A stretch of DNA of 64,000 nucleotides from Lentisphaeria bacterium (GTDB taxonomy: Bacteria > Verrucomicrobiota > Lentisphaeria > Victivallales > UBA1829). Below are positions 26,222-34,887 of this stretch, in pieces. The position numbers and the translations under genes were made by a program. The first letter of the stretch is position 1, and the number at the start of each line of letters is the position of its first letter. The notes beneath the pieces were generated by a model. That model was not told the origin of the DNA. It did not search any database and worked only from the letters and a program-made list of their open reading frames with translations. The DNA lies in NCBI GenBank assembly GCA_003526375.1, contig DPDG01000060.1, positions 77,524 through 141,523 of the forward strand, written 5' to 3'.

Positions 26222-26330
26222 CCCATGAGGGAGTAGTTAGCGTGCCTCTTGCACGCGGCAAGTCAACATACCGGCCCGTTCAGGTCTGGCTTGCCTTAAA
26301 TAATGAGACTCATGTATGACCGGATATCGG
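26222..26330 (+). ncRNA. yybP-ykoY (Mn2+-sensing) riboswitch
   Basis: The leader of the P-type ATPase gene shows the family landmarks in order: a closing stem CATGAG (26224-26229) with CTCATG (26309-26314), the loop GGGAGTAG directly after the first arm, an inner stem GCGTGC/GCACGC, the second conserved loop GTCAACATAC, an inner stem GGCAAG/CTTGCC, and GAGAC before closing. Members of this class bind Mn2+ and switch on exporters and related genes. The aptamer is followed by an intrinsic terminator before the coding region, a typical transcription-control platform. Confidence 0.88.
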
Positions 26331-26352
26331 TTGTACAGAGTCTTCTGCATTT

Positions 26353-26394
26353 TAAGACCCGTACGCCGTCCGGCGGAAACGGGTCTTTTCTTTT
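26353..26394 (+). terminator. Riboswitch expression-platform terminator
   Basis: AAGACCCGT and ACGGGTCTT-like arms around a GC-rich loop are followed by TTTTCTTTT, only about 20 bp before the ATPase start. Mn2+ binding upstream would be expected to prevent this hairpin and allow read-through. Confidence 0.8.
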
Positions 26395-26413
26395 GTCCAG
26401 ATCAGGAGGCAGG

Positions 26414-29059
26414 ATGAAACAAGTGTTTATGGAGTCGCCGGAGGAAGCCTTGAGGCGGCTGGGAACGGACGGAACGAACGGGCTGACCCCGGAGCAGGTC
26501 GCGGAGAGCAGGCGTCTTTACGGAAGCAATGCGCTTACCGGAAAGAAGCCGGATTCTCTGCTGAAGCGGATCTGGAATGCATCCTGTGAACCGATGCTGA
26601 TCATGCTGATTCTGGCCGCAGTGATTGCATCGGGTGTCAATATTGCCCGCGCCTGTTCCGGCGGCGAGGCGAATTTTCTGGAATGCCTGGGGATTTTTGC
26701 GGCGATCTTTCTTTCCGTGGTGATCACGGTCGTGATGGAAGGCAGGAGCGCGAAGGCATTTGAGGCCCTGAATAAAATCAATGAAGATACGAAGGTGAAG
26801 GTGGTTCGCGGCGGCGAGCTTCAACTTGTGCCGCAGCGTGAAATCGTCGTCGGTGACATTCTGAGCGTGGAGACCGGTGACAAACTTCCGGCGGACGGAC
26901 GTCTGCTCTCCTCTGTGGAGCTTCATGCGGACGAATCCTCCCTGACCGGGGAGAGTGTGCCTGTCGGCAAGGATGCGGGAGTCGTATTCAAGTGTGACGA
27001 TATTCCGCTGGCGGAGCGGCGCAACATGCTTTATTCCGGCACGTTCATCACCGGAGGACACGGCAGGATGCTTGTCTCAGCCGTCGGCGACCAGACGGAA
27101 TTCGGGCAGATTGCGGGTGAACTTGCTTCCGTGGTGAAAAGCGATACGCCGCTCCAGCAGAAAATGGCGAAACTCGGCAAACGGATTACGCTTCTCGGTT
27201 CCCTTGCCGCCGCGCTTGTCTTTTTGATTCAGGTAGTGACATTTGCGGCGAACGGGACCGCTTCCCTGGATACGGTTTCTGAGGCGTTCATCACCAGCAT
27301 TGTACTGATTGTCGCCGCCGTGCCGGAAGGGCTCCCGACCATTGTTGCGGTATCGCTGGCGATTACGATCATCAAAATGTCGAAGCAGAATACGCTGGTC
27401 AAAAAGATGATCGCCTGCGAAACGATCGGCTGCATCAACGTGATCTGTTCGGACAAGACCGGCACCCTGACTGAAAACCGGATGACTGTGACAGACATTT
27501 ATTCCGGCGGTGCATTTTTTCCGCCTGAAAAACTGAAAAATGATTTTCTGGCGGAGAACTTCTGCGTCAATTCCACGGCGGAAGTTTATTTCAGTGAGAC
27601 CGGTGCCCCCCGTTTCATCGGCAATCCGACGGAGTGCGCCCTGCTGGCAGCGGCTCATAAAAGCGGGGTGGAGTATCAGGCGTGCCGTTCCGCAGCGGAA
27701 CTTCTGTATGTTTTCCCGTTTTCTTCCGAAACAAAAAATATGACGTCCGTTCTGAAAGAGGAAAGGGGAGTCCGTATCTATACGAAAGGCAGTCCTGAAA
27801 AAATTCTTTCCCTGTGTTCTGTGTCCGGAACGGAGAAAGAAACGGCGGAAGCGGCGATCCGTGAGTTTCAGAGCAGGGCGGGGCGGGTTCTGGCGTTTGC
27901 GCACCGCGATATGCCGGAACTTGATAATTACGCATGCCGCCGGGATGAAATTGAGCGGGAAATGGCATTTGACGGTTTTGCCGTGATTTCGGACCCGTTG
28001 CGCTCCGATGTGCCGGAAGCGGTGGCGCGATGCAGAAATGCCGGTATTGATCTGAAGATCCTGACCGGCGACAATATTGTGACTGCTTCCGCAATCGCGT
28101 CCGAATTGAAACTGCTGGATGATTCCCACATTGCGGCGGAGGCGGGCGATCTGGAAAAGATGAGCGACCGTGAGTTTGCCGCCGCATTATCGGGAATCCG
28201 GGTGATTGCGCGCAGTACCCCGCTGGTCAAAATGCGCGTCGTCAACACCCTGAAATCTCAGGGAAATGTCGTTGCTGTGACAGGCGACGGAATCAACGAT
28301 GCGCCTGCGATCAAAAATGCGGATGTCGGTGTGGCGATGGGCATTACGGGGACGGAGGTATCAAAGGAAGCCAGTGACATTGTACTGCTGGACGATTCGT
28401 TTTCGACGATTGTCCGGGCGGTCCAGTGGGGACGCGGGATCTATGAGAACTTCCAGCGTTTCATCCAGTTTCAACTGACGGTCAATCTTTCTTCGGTGGC
28501 GGTTGTTCTTGCCTCAATCCTGCTGGGTTTCAAGACGCCGTTTACCGCGCTCCAGCTGCTCTGGGTGAACATCATCATGGACGGACCGCCGGCATTGACT
28601 CTCGGCCTGGAGCCGATCCGCGATGACCTGATGAAGCGGCGTCCTGTCGCGCGGGCTTCGAGCATCGTCTCGAAAGACATGCTCTGGAATATTGCCTTGA
28701 ACGGTATTTTCATTGCTCTGGTATTTCTCGCGCAGGAACGCTGGAATTTTCTCGGCGCCGCGCCGGAACAGAAAAGTACGGTTCTGTTTACATTGTTCGT
28801 TGTATTCCAGCTTTTCAATGCGTTCAACAGCCGTGAACTTTCCGATACCAGCATTTTCCTGAATCTGAGCAAAAATCATCTGATGCTCGGTGTTTTTGCC
28901 CTGACTTTCGGATTGCAGGTTGTCATTACGCAGTGGGGCGGAGCATTTTTCAATACACAGCCACTTCCGCTGTCTGTATGGGGCGGAATCCTTGCCACAG
29001 GCTTTTCCGTGATCCTCTTTACCGAATTCATCAAAGCAATACGCCGAATCGCGGGATAG
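26414..29059 (+). CDS. P-type cation-transporting ATPase (type II, Ca2+/Mn2+ group)
   Basis: The 881-residue pump has the full set of P-type motifs: TGES in the actuator domain (SSLTGESVPVG), the helix-4 motif AAVPEGLPTIVAV, the phosphorylated Asp in CSDKTGTLT, KGSPE in the nucleotide domain, LTGDN and VTGDGINDAPA. An N-terminal cation-ATPase domain and a C-terminal six-helix block give about ten helices, as in SERCA/PMCA-type pumps. ATG 26414 follows AGGAGG; a longer frame would run through the riboswitch. Control by the Mn2+ riboswitch makes Mn2+ (perhaps with Ca2+) efflux the likely job. Confidence 0.93.
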   Translation: MKQVFMESPEEALRRLGTDGTNGLTPEQVAESRRLYGSNALTGKKPDSLLKRIWNASCEPMLIMLILAAVIASGVNIARACSGGEANFLECLGIFAAIFLSVVITVVMEGRSAKAFEALNKINEDTKVKVVRGGELQLVPQREIVVGDILSVETGDKLPADGRLLSSVELHADESSLTGESVPVGKDAGVVFKCDDIPLAERRNMLYSGTFITGGHGRMLVSAVGDQTEFGQIAGELASVVKSDTPLQQKMAKLGKRITLLGSLAAALVFLIQVVTFAANGTASLDTVSEAFITSIVLIVAAVPEGLPTIVAVSLAITIIKMSKQNTLVKKMIACETIGCINVICSDKTGTLTENRMTVTDIYSGGAFFPPEKLKNDFLAENFCVNSTAEVYFSETGAPRFIGNPTECALLAAAHKSGVEYQACRSAAELLYVFPFSSETKNMTSVLKEERGVRIYTKGSPEKILSLCSVSGTEKETAEAAIREFQSRAGRVLAFAHRDMPELDNYACRRDEIEREMAFDGFAVISDPLRSDVPEAVARCRNAGIDLKILTGDNIVTASAIASELKLLDDSHIAAEAGDLEKMSDREFAAALSGIRVIARSTPLVKMRVVNTLKSQGNVVAVTGDGINDAPAIKNADVGVAMGITGTEVSKEASDIVLLDDSFSTIVRAVQWGRGIYENFQRFIQFQLTVNLSSVAVVLASILLGFKTPFTALQLLWVNIIMDGPPALTLGLEPIRDDLMKRRPVARASSIVSKDMLWNIALNGIFIALVFLAQERWNFLGAAPEQKSTVLFTLFVVFQLFNAFNSRELSDTSIFLNLSKNHLMLGVFALTFGLQVVITQWGGAFFNTQPLPLSVWGGILATGFSVILFTEFIKAIRRIAG

Positions 29060-29090
29060 AGAATTCATAAATCAGAAGTTGAGTTTCCCG

Positions 29091-30470
29091 TCACTCCGGA
29101 CTGTGAACAGCCAGCAGTTTCAGAACCTGTTCCGTTTCAGGCGTGACGGGGGCAAAGGCGGAATTTTTAACGAAAGGAATCCAGAGGATCGTTCCTGAAC
29201 TGTTCCTGACAACGGGCAGGGAACGCTTTTGTTCCATCGGGACGCCTGCATCGGAAAACAGCTTTTTCAGGGACACCGGATTCTGTTTCCCGAACGGCAC
29301 CATGCGGTCGCCTGTTTTCCATGTCGAAACCGTCAACCTGCCATTCAGTTTCGAGGCGTCAAAGAATGCGGCGCTTTTATCGGTTGTGAACAGCATTTCC
29401 TCCGGTGTGATGAATTCCGCCGTCAATACCGTTGTGCCGTATTCCAGGCGATGCTCTTGCCGATAGTCCCAGAGGACATCCGGCAGGAACTGCGCCGGGA
29501 GTCTTTTCTCGCAGGCTACTTTTCCTGATTTGAGCGTGAGACGATAATCTTTCTGTCCGCTGAGCGGAATGATGCGGCGGCGTCCGGAATCGGGCAGGGC
29601 GAGTGTTGCGGAAAGCCGTTCGATCAGATTGGAATCCGGGATGATGTCGCTTCCGGTTGCCTCCGTGAGAAAACGCCGGAGGACGCGCGGCAGGAGTGCC
29701 GCCGGAAGTGCCCGCCAGTCTGTTGCGGAGGAATCTGTGCGGAGATTTCTGTATGCCCTGTCGGCGGATTCCTCCAGAAATGCCGAGTCCTCGGCAAGGG
29801 TGCGGATGGATTGAAGGATTCCCGCTTCGGCAAATGGAAATTCTTTCCGGATTTCCGGCAGGAGCTTGTTCCGGATCAGATTGCGCTTATAGACGGAGGT
29901 GTCATTGGTGGAATCGTGCCGCCACTCCATGACATTCTGTTCCCGCAGAAACTGCTCCAGATCCTGCTTGGCGTAATCCAGAAACGGGCGGATGAAGGTG
30001 ATGCGCCCGATTTTCTGAATGAAACGCATGGAACTGAGTCCTGTGGAGTTGGAGCCGCGGAAAAGACGCAGGAATACATTTTCGATCCGGTCTCCGGAAT
30101 GGTGCCCGAGAGCGACCAGCGAGTGTTCCGGATTGAAGACGATTTTGCGCCAGTATTCCAGACGCACGCGCCGCGCCGCTTCTTCGTCGCCTTCTCCCCT
30201 CTGTCTGTTGTGGGGAACATCAATGCGGAACAAGGCGCATGGAATGTTTCTTTGCATGCAGAGTCTTTTGCAGAATGCCGCGTCCGCAATGGATGCGCGC
30301 CCCCGGAATCCATGTTCAAAATGAACCGCTTCCAACGCGAACCCTGCCGCTTCCTTGTGCAAGTCCAGGAACAGAAGCAGGGCAAGGGAGTCCGCGCCGC
30401 CGCTGAGCGAGCAGAAGATTTTCTTCCCTTTGAGGGCGGAGGCGATTTCAGGAGGAAAAGAGAGTTTCAT
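29091..30470 (-). CDS. tilS: tRNA(Ile)-lysidine synthase
   Basis: The 459-residue enzyme uses ATP and lysine to modify the wobble C of the tRNA(Ile) that reads AUA. The N-type PP-loop SLSGGADSLALLLFL is at residue 22, followed by VHFEHGFRGRAS, ALGHHSGDRIENVFLRLFRG and IRPFLDY, all TilS landmarks. The C-terminal domain (about 380-450) has the TilS_C pattern (STWKTGDRMVPFG, KKLFSDAGVP). It lies 54 bp downstream of trxA, with a terminator between, so some read-through or its own promoter is needed. Confidence 0.95.
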   Translation of the reverse strand: MKLSFPPEIASALKGKKIFCSLSGGADSLALLLFLDLHKEAAGFALEAVHFEHGFRGRASIADAAFCKRLCMQRNIPCALFRIDVPHNRQRGEGDEEAARRVRLEYWRKIVFNPEHSLVALGHHSGDRIENVFLRLFRGSNSTGLSSMRFIQKIGRITFIRPFLDYAKQDLEQFLREQNVMEWRHDSTNDTSVYKRNLIRNKLLPEIRKEFPFAEAGILQSIRTLAEDSAFLEESADRAYRNLRTDSSATDWRALPAALLPRVLRRFLTEATGSDIIPDSNLIERLSATLALPDSGRRRIIPLSGQKDYRLTLKSGKVACEKRLPAQFLPDVLWDYRQEHRLEYGTTVLTAEFITPEEMLFTTDKSAAFFDASKLNGRLTVSTWKTGDRMVPFGKQNPVSLKKLFSDAGVPMEQKRSLPVVRNSSGTILWIPFVKNSAFAPVTPETEQVLKLLAVHSPE

Positions 30471-30481
30471 GGGCGGATACG

Positions 30482-30506
30482 AAAAAGCCGGGTTTTGAAA
30501 CCCGGC
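30482..30506 (-). terminator. Terminator between trxA and tilS
   Basis: Perfect arms GCCGGGTTT/AAACCCGGC with a two-base spacing, followed by five T residues on the minus strand. Confidence 0.8.
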
Positions 30507-30523
30507 CGAGTGGTTGGTGGCGA

Positions 30524-30847
30524 TCAGGCGTTCGCCGCGTCTTCGATCGCTTTGATCAAAGTGGCTTTGTCCTGAACTCCGTTGAACTGTTTTACGACCG
30601 TGCCGTCTTTCAGAATGAAGATTGCCGGAATGTTGCGGACTCCGAATTTCACGGTCTGCTGCTGAACGTCATCCACATTTGCCTTGAGGATAAGCGCCTT
30701 GTCTCCGATCTCCGCCGCGACCTGATCCAGAATCGGGGAGAGCATTTTGCAGGGACCGCACCATTCCGCCCAGAAATCGAGCAGGCAGACGCCTCTGGAT
30801 GTTGCTTCGTCGAAATTTTCCGCAGTGACATGTATTACTTCAGCCAT
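30524..30847 (-). CDS. trxA: Thioredoxin
   Basis: The 107-residue protein is a standard thioredoxin: FWAEWCGPCKMLSPIL holds the redox pair WCGPC, followed by the conserved PAIFILKDG cis-Pro region. It reduces protein disulfides in the cytoplasm. AAGGAG precedes the start. A candidate promoter lies about 45-70 bp upstream. Confidence 0.97.
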   Translation of the reverse strand: MAEVIHVTAENFDEATSRGVCLLDFWAEWCGPCKMLSPILDQVAAEIGDKALILKANVDDVQQQTVKFGVRNIPAIFILKDGTVVKQFNGVQDKATLIKAIEDAANA

Positions 30848-30890
30848 AATTCTTCTCCTTCATTATTTACTGGTTGAGTTTTACCCCATA

Positions 30891-30919
30891 TAACTAAGCT
30901 TAAATCCCGGATTTGTCAA
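30891..30919 (-). promoter_or_regulatory. Candidate trxA promoter
   Basis: On the minus strand TTGACA (30919-30914) and TAGTTA (30896-30891) are spaced by 17 bp. Confidence 0.45.
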
Positions 30920-30947
30920 GTCCCCAAACACAGGATTTGCAAAAAAC

Positions 30948-31934
30948 TCAGCATTCGAGATAAGAACAGGTACCTTGGAACAGACAGCGGGAACAGCGCT
31001 GCGGTTCCCTTGACGGCGGAAAATCTTTCAGGGAACTTGACGAAGACGGGAGAACGGCGAGCATTTCCCCGGCGGAATCGTGAATCTGTTCTTCATCCGC
31101 AGGGGAGGGCGCGTAACTGTCCTCCATGACTTTCCCCGCACATTGCATGAAAGAGCGGCATTCCACGACGGCGGTATTGTAGCGCCCTGAAACATAACTT
31201 GCGAAAAGGGAGTCTGCAAGGTTTCCATGCGTATCCGCATAAGAAACTTTCGGGCGGTCCTTCTCCTGTGGATAGAGATTGAATTCCAGTGAAAGAATGC
31301 CGCCCCGGTCGAATGCATAGATGCGCGGGCGCAGGTAAACCGGAAGCGAACCGCAGTGCATCAGGATGAAATCCGGCGGGACACGCCATGACAGCACATC
31401 CGTTTCGAGAATTCTCTCAAGCATTGCGGAGTCGGGGAAAAAGGTGAAAAACTCTTTGTAAAACCTTTTGCATTCCTCCGGGATCTCTTTGATGGAGGAG
31501 AAACGTCCCGTCCGGTAATAGAGATCGAACAGGGCAAGCTTTTTGGGATCGTTGAGATACTCCCGGCTTTCCAGAAAAATATCCGCAAGAAAGATGCGGT
31601 GCGACAAATGCAGTTTCAGAGCATGGATCAACTCGCCTCTGCGCTTGTGTTTCGGCACATTCTTCAATTGAAGCAAAGTTTCCGCGAGGGAATCCGCAAG
31701 CATTTCCGCGAGCCACGCGGGAAAGGTCCGGAGATATTTTTCCGTGAATGCCTTGCGCGCGATCTGCGAGGCGCCTGCGTCCCATCCGCCCTGCGCGATA
31801 TAATATCGGATGAGATACGCGCGCCGGCAGGCATGGAAAAGGCGGTGCTTGCCTGCCGACCACGAAAACGTATCCTGTGAAATGTCCTTGAGCCACAGGG
31901 AGGACTGAAGGACACTTTTACGGAAATCCTGCAT
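30948..31934 (-). CDS. PD-(D/E)XK nuclease-like protein with C-terminal Cys cluster
   Basis: The 328-residue protein begins like RecB/AddB/Cas4-type PD-(D/E)XK proteins (FSWSAGKHRLFHACRRAYLIRY: a Ser before the first helix, then a Cys). It ends with a Cys cluster CSRCLFQGTCSYLEC, the pattern that binds an Fe-S cluster in this superfamily. The central part (about 180-250) should hold the nuclease core, but I cannot find a convincing D...E-x-K; the nearest is DRGGILSLEFN. It may be inactive or divergent. Its start codon overlaps the sppA stop (TGATG), so the two are translationally coupled. Function unknown. Confidence 0.55.
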   Translation of the reverse strand: MQDFRKSVLQSSLWLKDISQDTFSWSAGKHRLFHACRRAYLIRYYIAQGGWDAGASQIARKAFTEKYLRTFPAWLAEMLADSLAETLLQLKNVPKHKRRGELIHALKLHLSHRIFLADIFLESREYLNDPKKLALFDLYYRTGRFSSIKEIPEECKRFYKEFFTFFPDSAMLERILETDVLSWRVPPDFILMHCGSLPVYLRPRIYAFDRGGILSLEFNLYPQEKDRPKVSYADTHGNLADSLFASYVSGRYNTAVVECRSFMQCAGKVMEDSYAPSPADEEQIHDSAGEMLAVLPSSSSSLKDFPPSREPQRCSRCLFQGTCSYLEC

Positions 31935-33028
31935 CAGAAATCGGACGGCAGGTAGTAGAGTCTGCCCTTCTGCGGATGGAAGGTATTGGTGGACTCTCCC
32001 CGCAGAGAGATGCTGACCGGCTGTGCTTTCGAGCTCATCAGGTCGAAGAATCTTGCGAAAGAGAAGCTTTCCTCATACCGGATGACTGCGTAAGTCCCCT
32101 CGATTCCGGCAAGCTTGACGGCTTCCGCGACGGCATCTTTGAAATAGCCGAGCTTGTCTACGAGTCCGAGCTTCAAAGCCTGCTGCCCGTCAAACACTCT
32201 GCCGTCGCCGATGATCGAGGTTTTGATCTTCTCCGCCGGAATATTGCGTGATTTTGCGACGATGTTCACGAAGACGTCGTAAGTATTGTTGACCAGCTTC
32301 TGAATGATCTCGACCTCCTGCGGTGTGCGCGCGCGCCCGCCGTTGAGCATGTCCTTCATCCTGCCGGAAGTATAGACTTCCGACTGGAGCCCGATCTTTT
32401 CAAAGAGCTTCTGATAATTGTAGGTCGAGATGATGACGCCGATGCTGCCGGTCAGTGTCAGTTTGTTGGCGATGATCGGGCGGCATCCCGCCGCGATGTA
32501 ATAGCCTCCGCTTGCCGCAATGGAGTTCATCATTGCAACGACCGGTTTCTTCGCGCGGACATTCAGAACTTCTTCATAGATTTCATCGGATGCCGTCACT
32601 TCCCCGCCGGGCGTGTTCAGATTCATGATGACCGCTTTCACAGTGAAATCGTTTGCCGCCTTGCGGAGCTGGGCGCGGATATATCCGGAAACGGCGCTGT
32701 CATAATAAGAACTGCCCTCATCCGAAACAATGACCCCGTTGACATTGATCACGACGATTTTATTGGGACAACTGACGCTGTTGGAGCCTTCCACATAGAT
32801 TTCCTTGAAATTTCTGCCGCTGGCATAACGGAATGTCGCCGGAGAATCTCCGGTGTCCAATTCACTCAATTTGTTTGCCCCGATTATAATGAGCCCGATC
32901 AGCAGGAGCAGCATGAAACCGCCTGCGGCAAGAACTGCCAATGCAGCCAGCGAACCGATCAGGCAGCCTTTGTTTGCACAGCCTGACTGTTTTTCCTCGG
33001 GGGACCGGGGAGTCTGTTCATCATTCAT
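31934..33028 (-). CDS. sppA: Signal peptide peptidase SppA-type serine protease
   Basis: The 364-residue protein has an N-terminal membrane anchor (about 22-52) and a single protease domain of the ClpP/crotonase fold, as in short (36K) SppA. The nucleophile Ser is in MNSIAASGGYYIAAG, and the general-base Lys is likely in TSGRMKDMLNGG. Members cut leftover signal peptides within or next to the inner membrane, with the active site outside. A Cys and Gly/Ala-rich anchor region precedes the domain. It is the first gene of a pair with the PD-(D/E)XK-like gene, joined by a TGATG overlap. Confidence 0.93.
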   Translation of the reverse strand: MNDEQTPRSPEEKQSGCANKGCLIGSLAALAVLAAGGFMLLLLIGLIIIGANKLSELDTGDSPATFRYASGRNFKEIYVEGSNSVSCPNKIVVINVNGVIVSDEGSSYYDSAVSGYIRAQLRKAANDFTVKAVIMNLNTPGGEVTASDEIYEEVLNVRAKKPVVAMMNSIAASGGYYIAAGCRPIIANKLTLTGSIGVIISTYNYQKLFEKIGLQSEVYTSGRMKDMLNGGRARTPQEVEIIQKLVNNTYDVFVNIVAKSRNIPAEKIKTSIIGDGRVFDGQQALKLGLVDKLGYFKDAVAEAVKLAGIEGTYAVIRYEESFSFARFFDLMSSKAQPVSISLRGESTNTFHPQKGRLYYLPSDF

Positions 33029-33043
33029 TATTATGAAATCCTT

Positions 33044-33982
33044 TCAATAGTTTTTTATGAGTTCAGGGGAACGGACCGTCTTGCGGAGTTCCAGCGCCGT
33101 GTTCTTGTCATAATATGCGCAGACCTGTGTCATGCAGCTTGCCGAAGCGGCGGAAAGCCCGAGCAGGAACGCTTCCATCGGGTCGGTGCCGTTCACGATT
33201 TCGGAGAGCGTGATCGAGGAACAGGTATCGCCTGCGCCGATCGTATTTTCCACTTTGCCGATCTTCGGCGGGGCAAGCTGATACAACTCTCTGCCGTTGA
33301 AGAAATAGCCGTTGTCCGGACCAGCCGTGACGGCGATCATCTTCACCGGATAACGCTCCATGCAGCAGCCGATGGCGGAAAAGATGTCCGCTTTGCCGGA
33401 AAGTTTGAAGATTTCCTCAAGATTGACTTTCAACAGGGATACGCCCGCCTGAAGGGATTGTTCCACATTCATGAAAGAGTCCAGCAGGACGAATTTTCCC
33501 GCATGGGAGGCTTCCCCGATCAGCGAGGTGTAAAAATCCTGCGAAACTCCCGGCGGATAAGTCCCGCAGACCGCGAGAGCGTCGGCTTCCGGGAGCGCCT
33601 TTACTGCCATCTGGAAAAGCCGGCGGACCGTTTCCTCCGGAATTGTTTCGGACGGCTCGATCAGCTCCGTGACGGAATGCGGATTTTGGCTGATCACTGT
33701 GGTGCAGACTCTTGTCTTAGCCTCGGATACTGCGGTGAAGTGGCGGATTTGCTCCTGATCCAGCACATCGGTCAGGAGTTTGCCGGTGATGCCGCCCGCG
33801 AACTGCAGGACGAGCGCATCGGCTTTTCCCCAGGTTTTTGCCGCCCTGGCGAAATTGATTCCCTTGCCGGACGCGGTGCATTCCGCTTTTGCCGCCCGGT
33901 TGACTTCTCCCCATTGCAGGGCTGGGAATATCAATGTTTTCTGCCATGCCGGATTGAGTCCGGAAACGAGTATTTTCTTCAT
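33044..33982 (-). CDS. PfkB family sugar kinase (1-phosphofructokinase/tagatose-6-phosphate kinase type)
   Basis: The 312-residue protein has the PfkB N-terminal glycine motif (SGKGINFARAAKTWG) and the C-terminal catalytic signature NTIGAGDTCSSITLS with the base Asp. The first motif, GKGIN-x-A, points to the 1-phosphofructokinase/tagatose-6-phosphate kinase branch, which phosphorylates a sugar phosphate. No PTS or aldolase gene is nearby, so the substrate is open. ATG 33982 is preceded by AAAGGA at a long spacing; an earlier in-frame start would add 40 unrelated residues. It lies just upstream of sppA in the same direction. Confidence 0.85.
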   Translation of the reverse strand: MKKILVSGLNPAWQKTLIFPALQWGEVNRAAKAECTASGKGINFARAAKTWGKADALVLQFAGGITGKLLTDVLDQEQIRHFTAVSEAKTRVCTTVISQNPHSVTELIEPSETIPEETVRRLFQMAVKALPEADALAVCGTYPPGVSQDFYTSLIGEASHAGKFVLLDSFMNVEQSLQAGVSLLKVNLEEIFKLSGKADIFSAIGCCMERYPVKMIAVTAGPDNGYFFNGRELYQLAPPKIGKVENTIGAGDTCSSITLSEIVNGTDPMEAFLLGLSAASASCMTQVCAYYDKNTALELRKTVRSPELIKNY

Positions 33983-34172
33983 AGTTTTCCGATTTCCTTT
34001 CTCTGTTTTTTTCTGAAACTTATCATAAAAGGACTCTTTTGTCAAATGACAGGCGGCAGAAAAGACGAAAAGGACCGGAAAGACCATTAGGATTTGAGTC
34101 ATGTCCTGCTTGGAAAATATGCGTGAAGATTTGTTGCGTTGTTGTTTATTTTTCTGTAGCTCTGTGTCCGAT

Positions 34173-34201
34173 TTGACTTGATAGAGAATTTATGATATAT
34201 T
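34173..34201 (+). promoter_or_regulatory. Strong promoter ahead of the membrane pseudopilin-like gene
   Basis: TTGACT (34173-34178) and TATATT (34196-34201) are spaced by 17 bp, 30 bp before the start codon. Confidence 0.75.
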
Positions 34202-34230
34202 ATTTCCGTAAACAGATATGAGGTGCCTTT

Positions 34231-34887
34231 ATGGCGTTTCTTAAGAAATATTATTTGTATTTCATTATTATTGCCGTTATTGTTGTCGATGTCTTTTTCT
34301 GCGTCAATTATGCTCGAGGCTTTTTTCAGGATATGAATATTCCCCAATGGCACATCTTATTGTTGCTGTTGCTTTTTTGCTCTGTCATTTATGAGGTGGT
34401 TCGCTGGTTTCGCAATGTCGGGAGAACTTTTCTTCCTATATTGCTTCCCGCTCTGTTTCTTGTTTTTTTTCTGACTTTCGGAACTCTTTCCTGTCCTCCT
34501 GAACCGAGCCGAAGAATAGCTTGTGCCAGTAATATGAAGCAAATTGCTTTGGCGCTGGCAATGTATGCAGGAGACAATAACGGAGAATATCCGCCGGAAT
34601 TGCGATTGATATATGACCAGAATTACTTGACTGATCGAAAAGTCTATTTCTGTGGAATGGATCAGTCATGGGATGCGCATATGTCGAAAGCAGGCTGGTG
34701 CGGGTCAAGCTATCTTTACCAAAATCCGGGAAAAACAGACAAGACGAAAAAGAGTTTGCTTCTGGAAGAAAAAATGGGAAATCATCTGGATCAGTACAGG
34801 AACCGGGTATATTCTGATGGTTCTTTGGAAGGTCCTTTGCAGAGACAGTTCTTCAATCGTTCACCGGCAGGACATAAAAAAAACTAG
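34231..34887 (+). CDS. Polytopic membrane protein with a pseudopilin-like C-terminal domain
   Basis: The 218-residue protein has three hydrophobic segments (about 8-28, 41-58 and 67-86) with no FTLIELL leader. A domain follows that resembles the globular part of the H-x9-DG pseudopilins: ACASNMKQIALALAMYAGDN, EYPPEL, and near the end NHLDQYRNRVYSDGSLEG, where a His stands ten rather than nine residues before DG. The gene is AT-richer than its neighbours. GAGGTG precedes ATG. It stands alone behind a strong promoter and shares its stop site with the convergent LysR gene. It may be a pseudopilin domain moved onto a new membrane anchor; function unknown. Confidence 0.7.
   Translation: MAFLKKYYLYFIIIAVIVVDVFFCVNYARGFFQDMNIPQWHILLLLLLFCSVIYEVVRWFRNVGRTFLPILLPALFLVFFLTFGTLSCPPEPSRRIACASNMKQIALALAMYAGDNNGEYPPELRLIYDQNYLTDRKVYFCGMDQSWDAHMSKAGWCGSSYLYQNPGKTDKTKKSLLLEEKMGNHLDQYRNRVYSDGSLEGPLQRQFFNRSPAGHKKN

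Noticed and set aside
30948..31934. Cas4 nuclease
   Set aside because: The Cys cluster is similar, but the catalytic residues are not seen, no CRISPR array or cas gene is near, and it is coupled to sppA.
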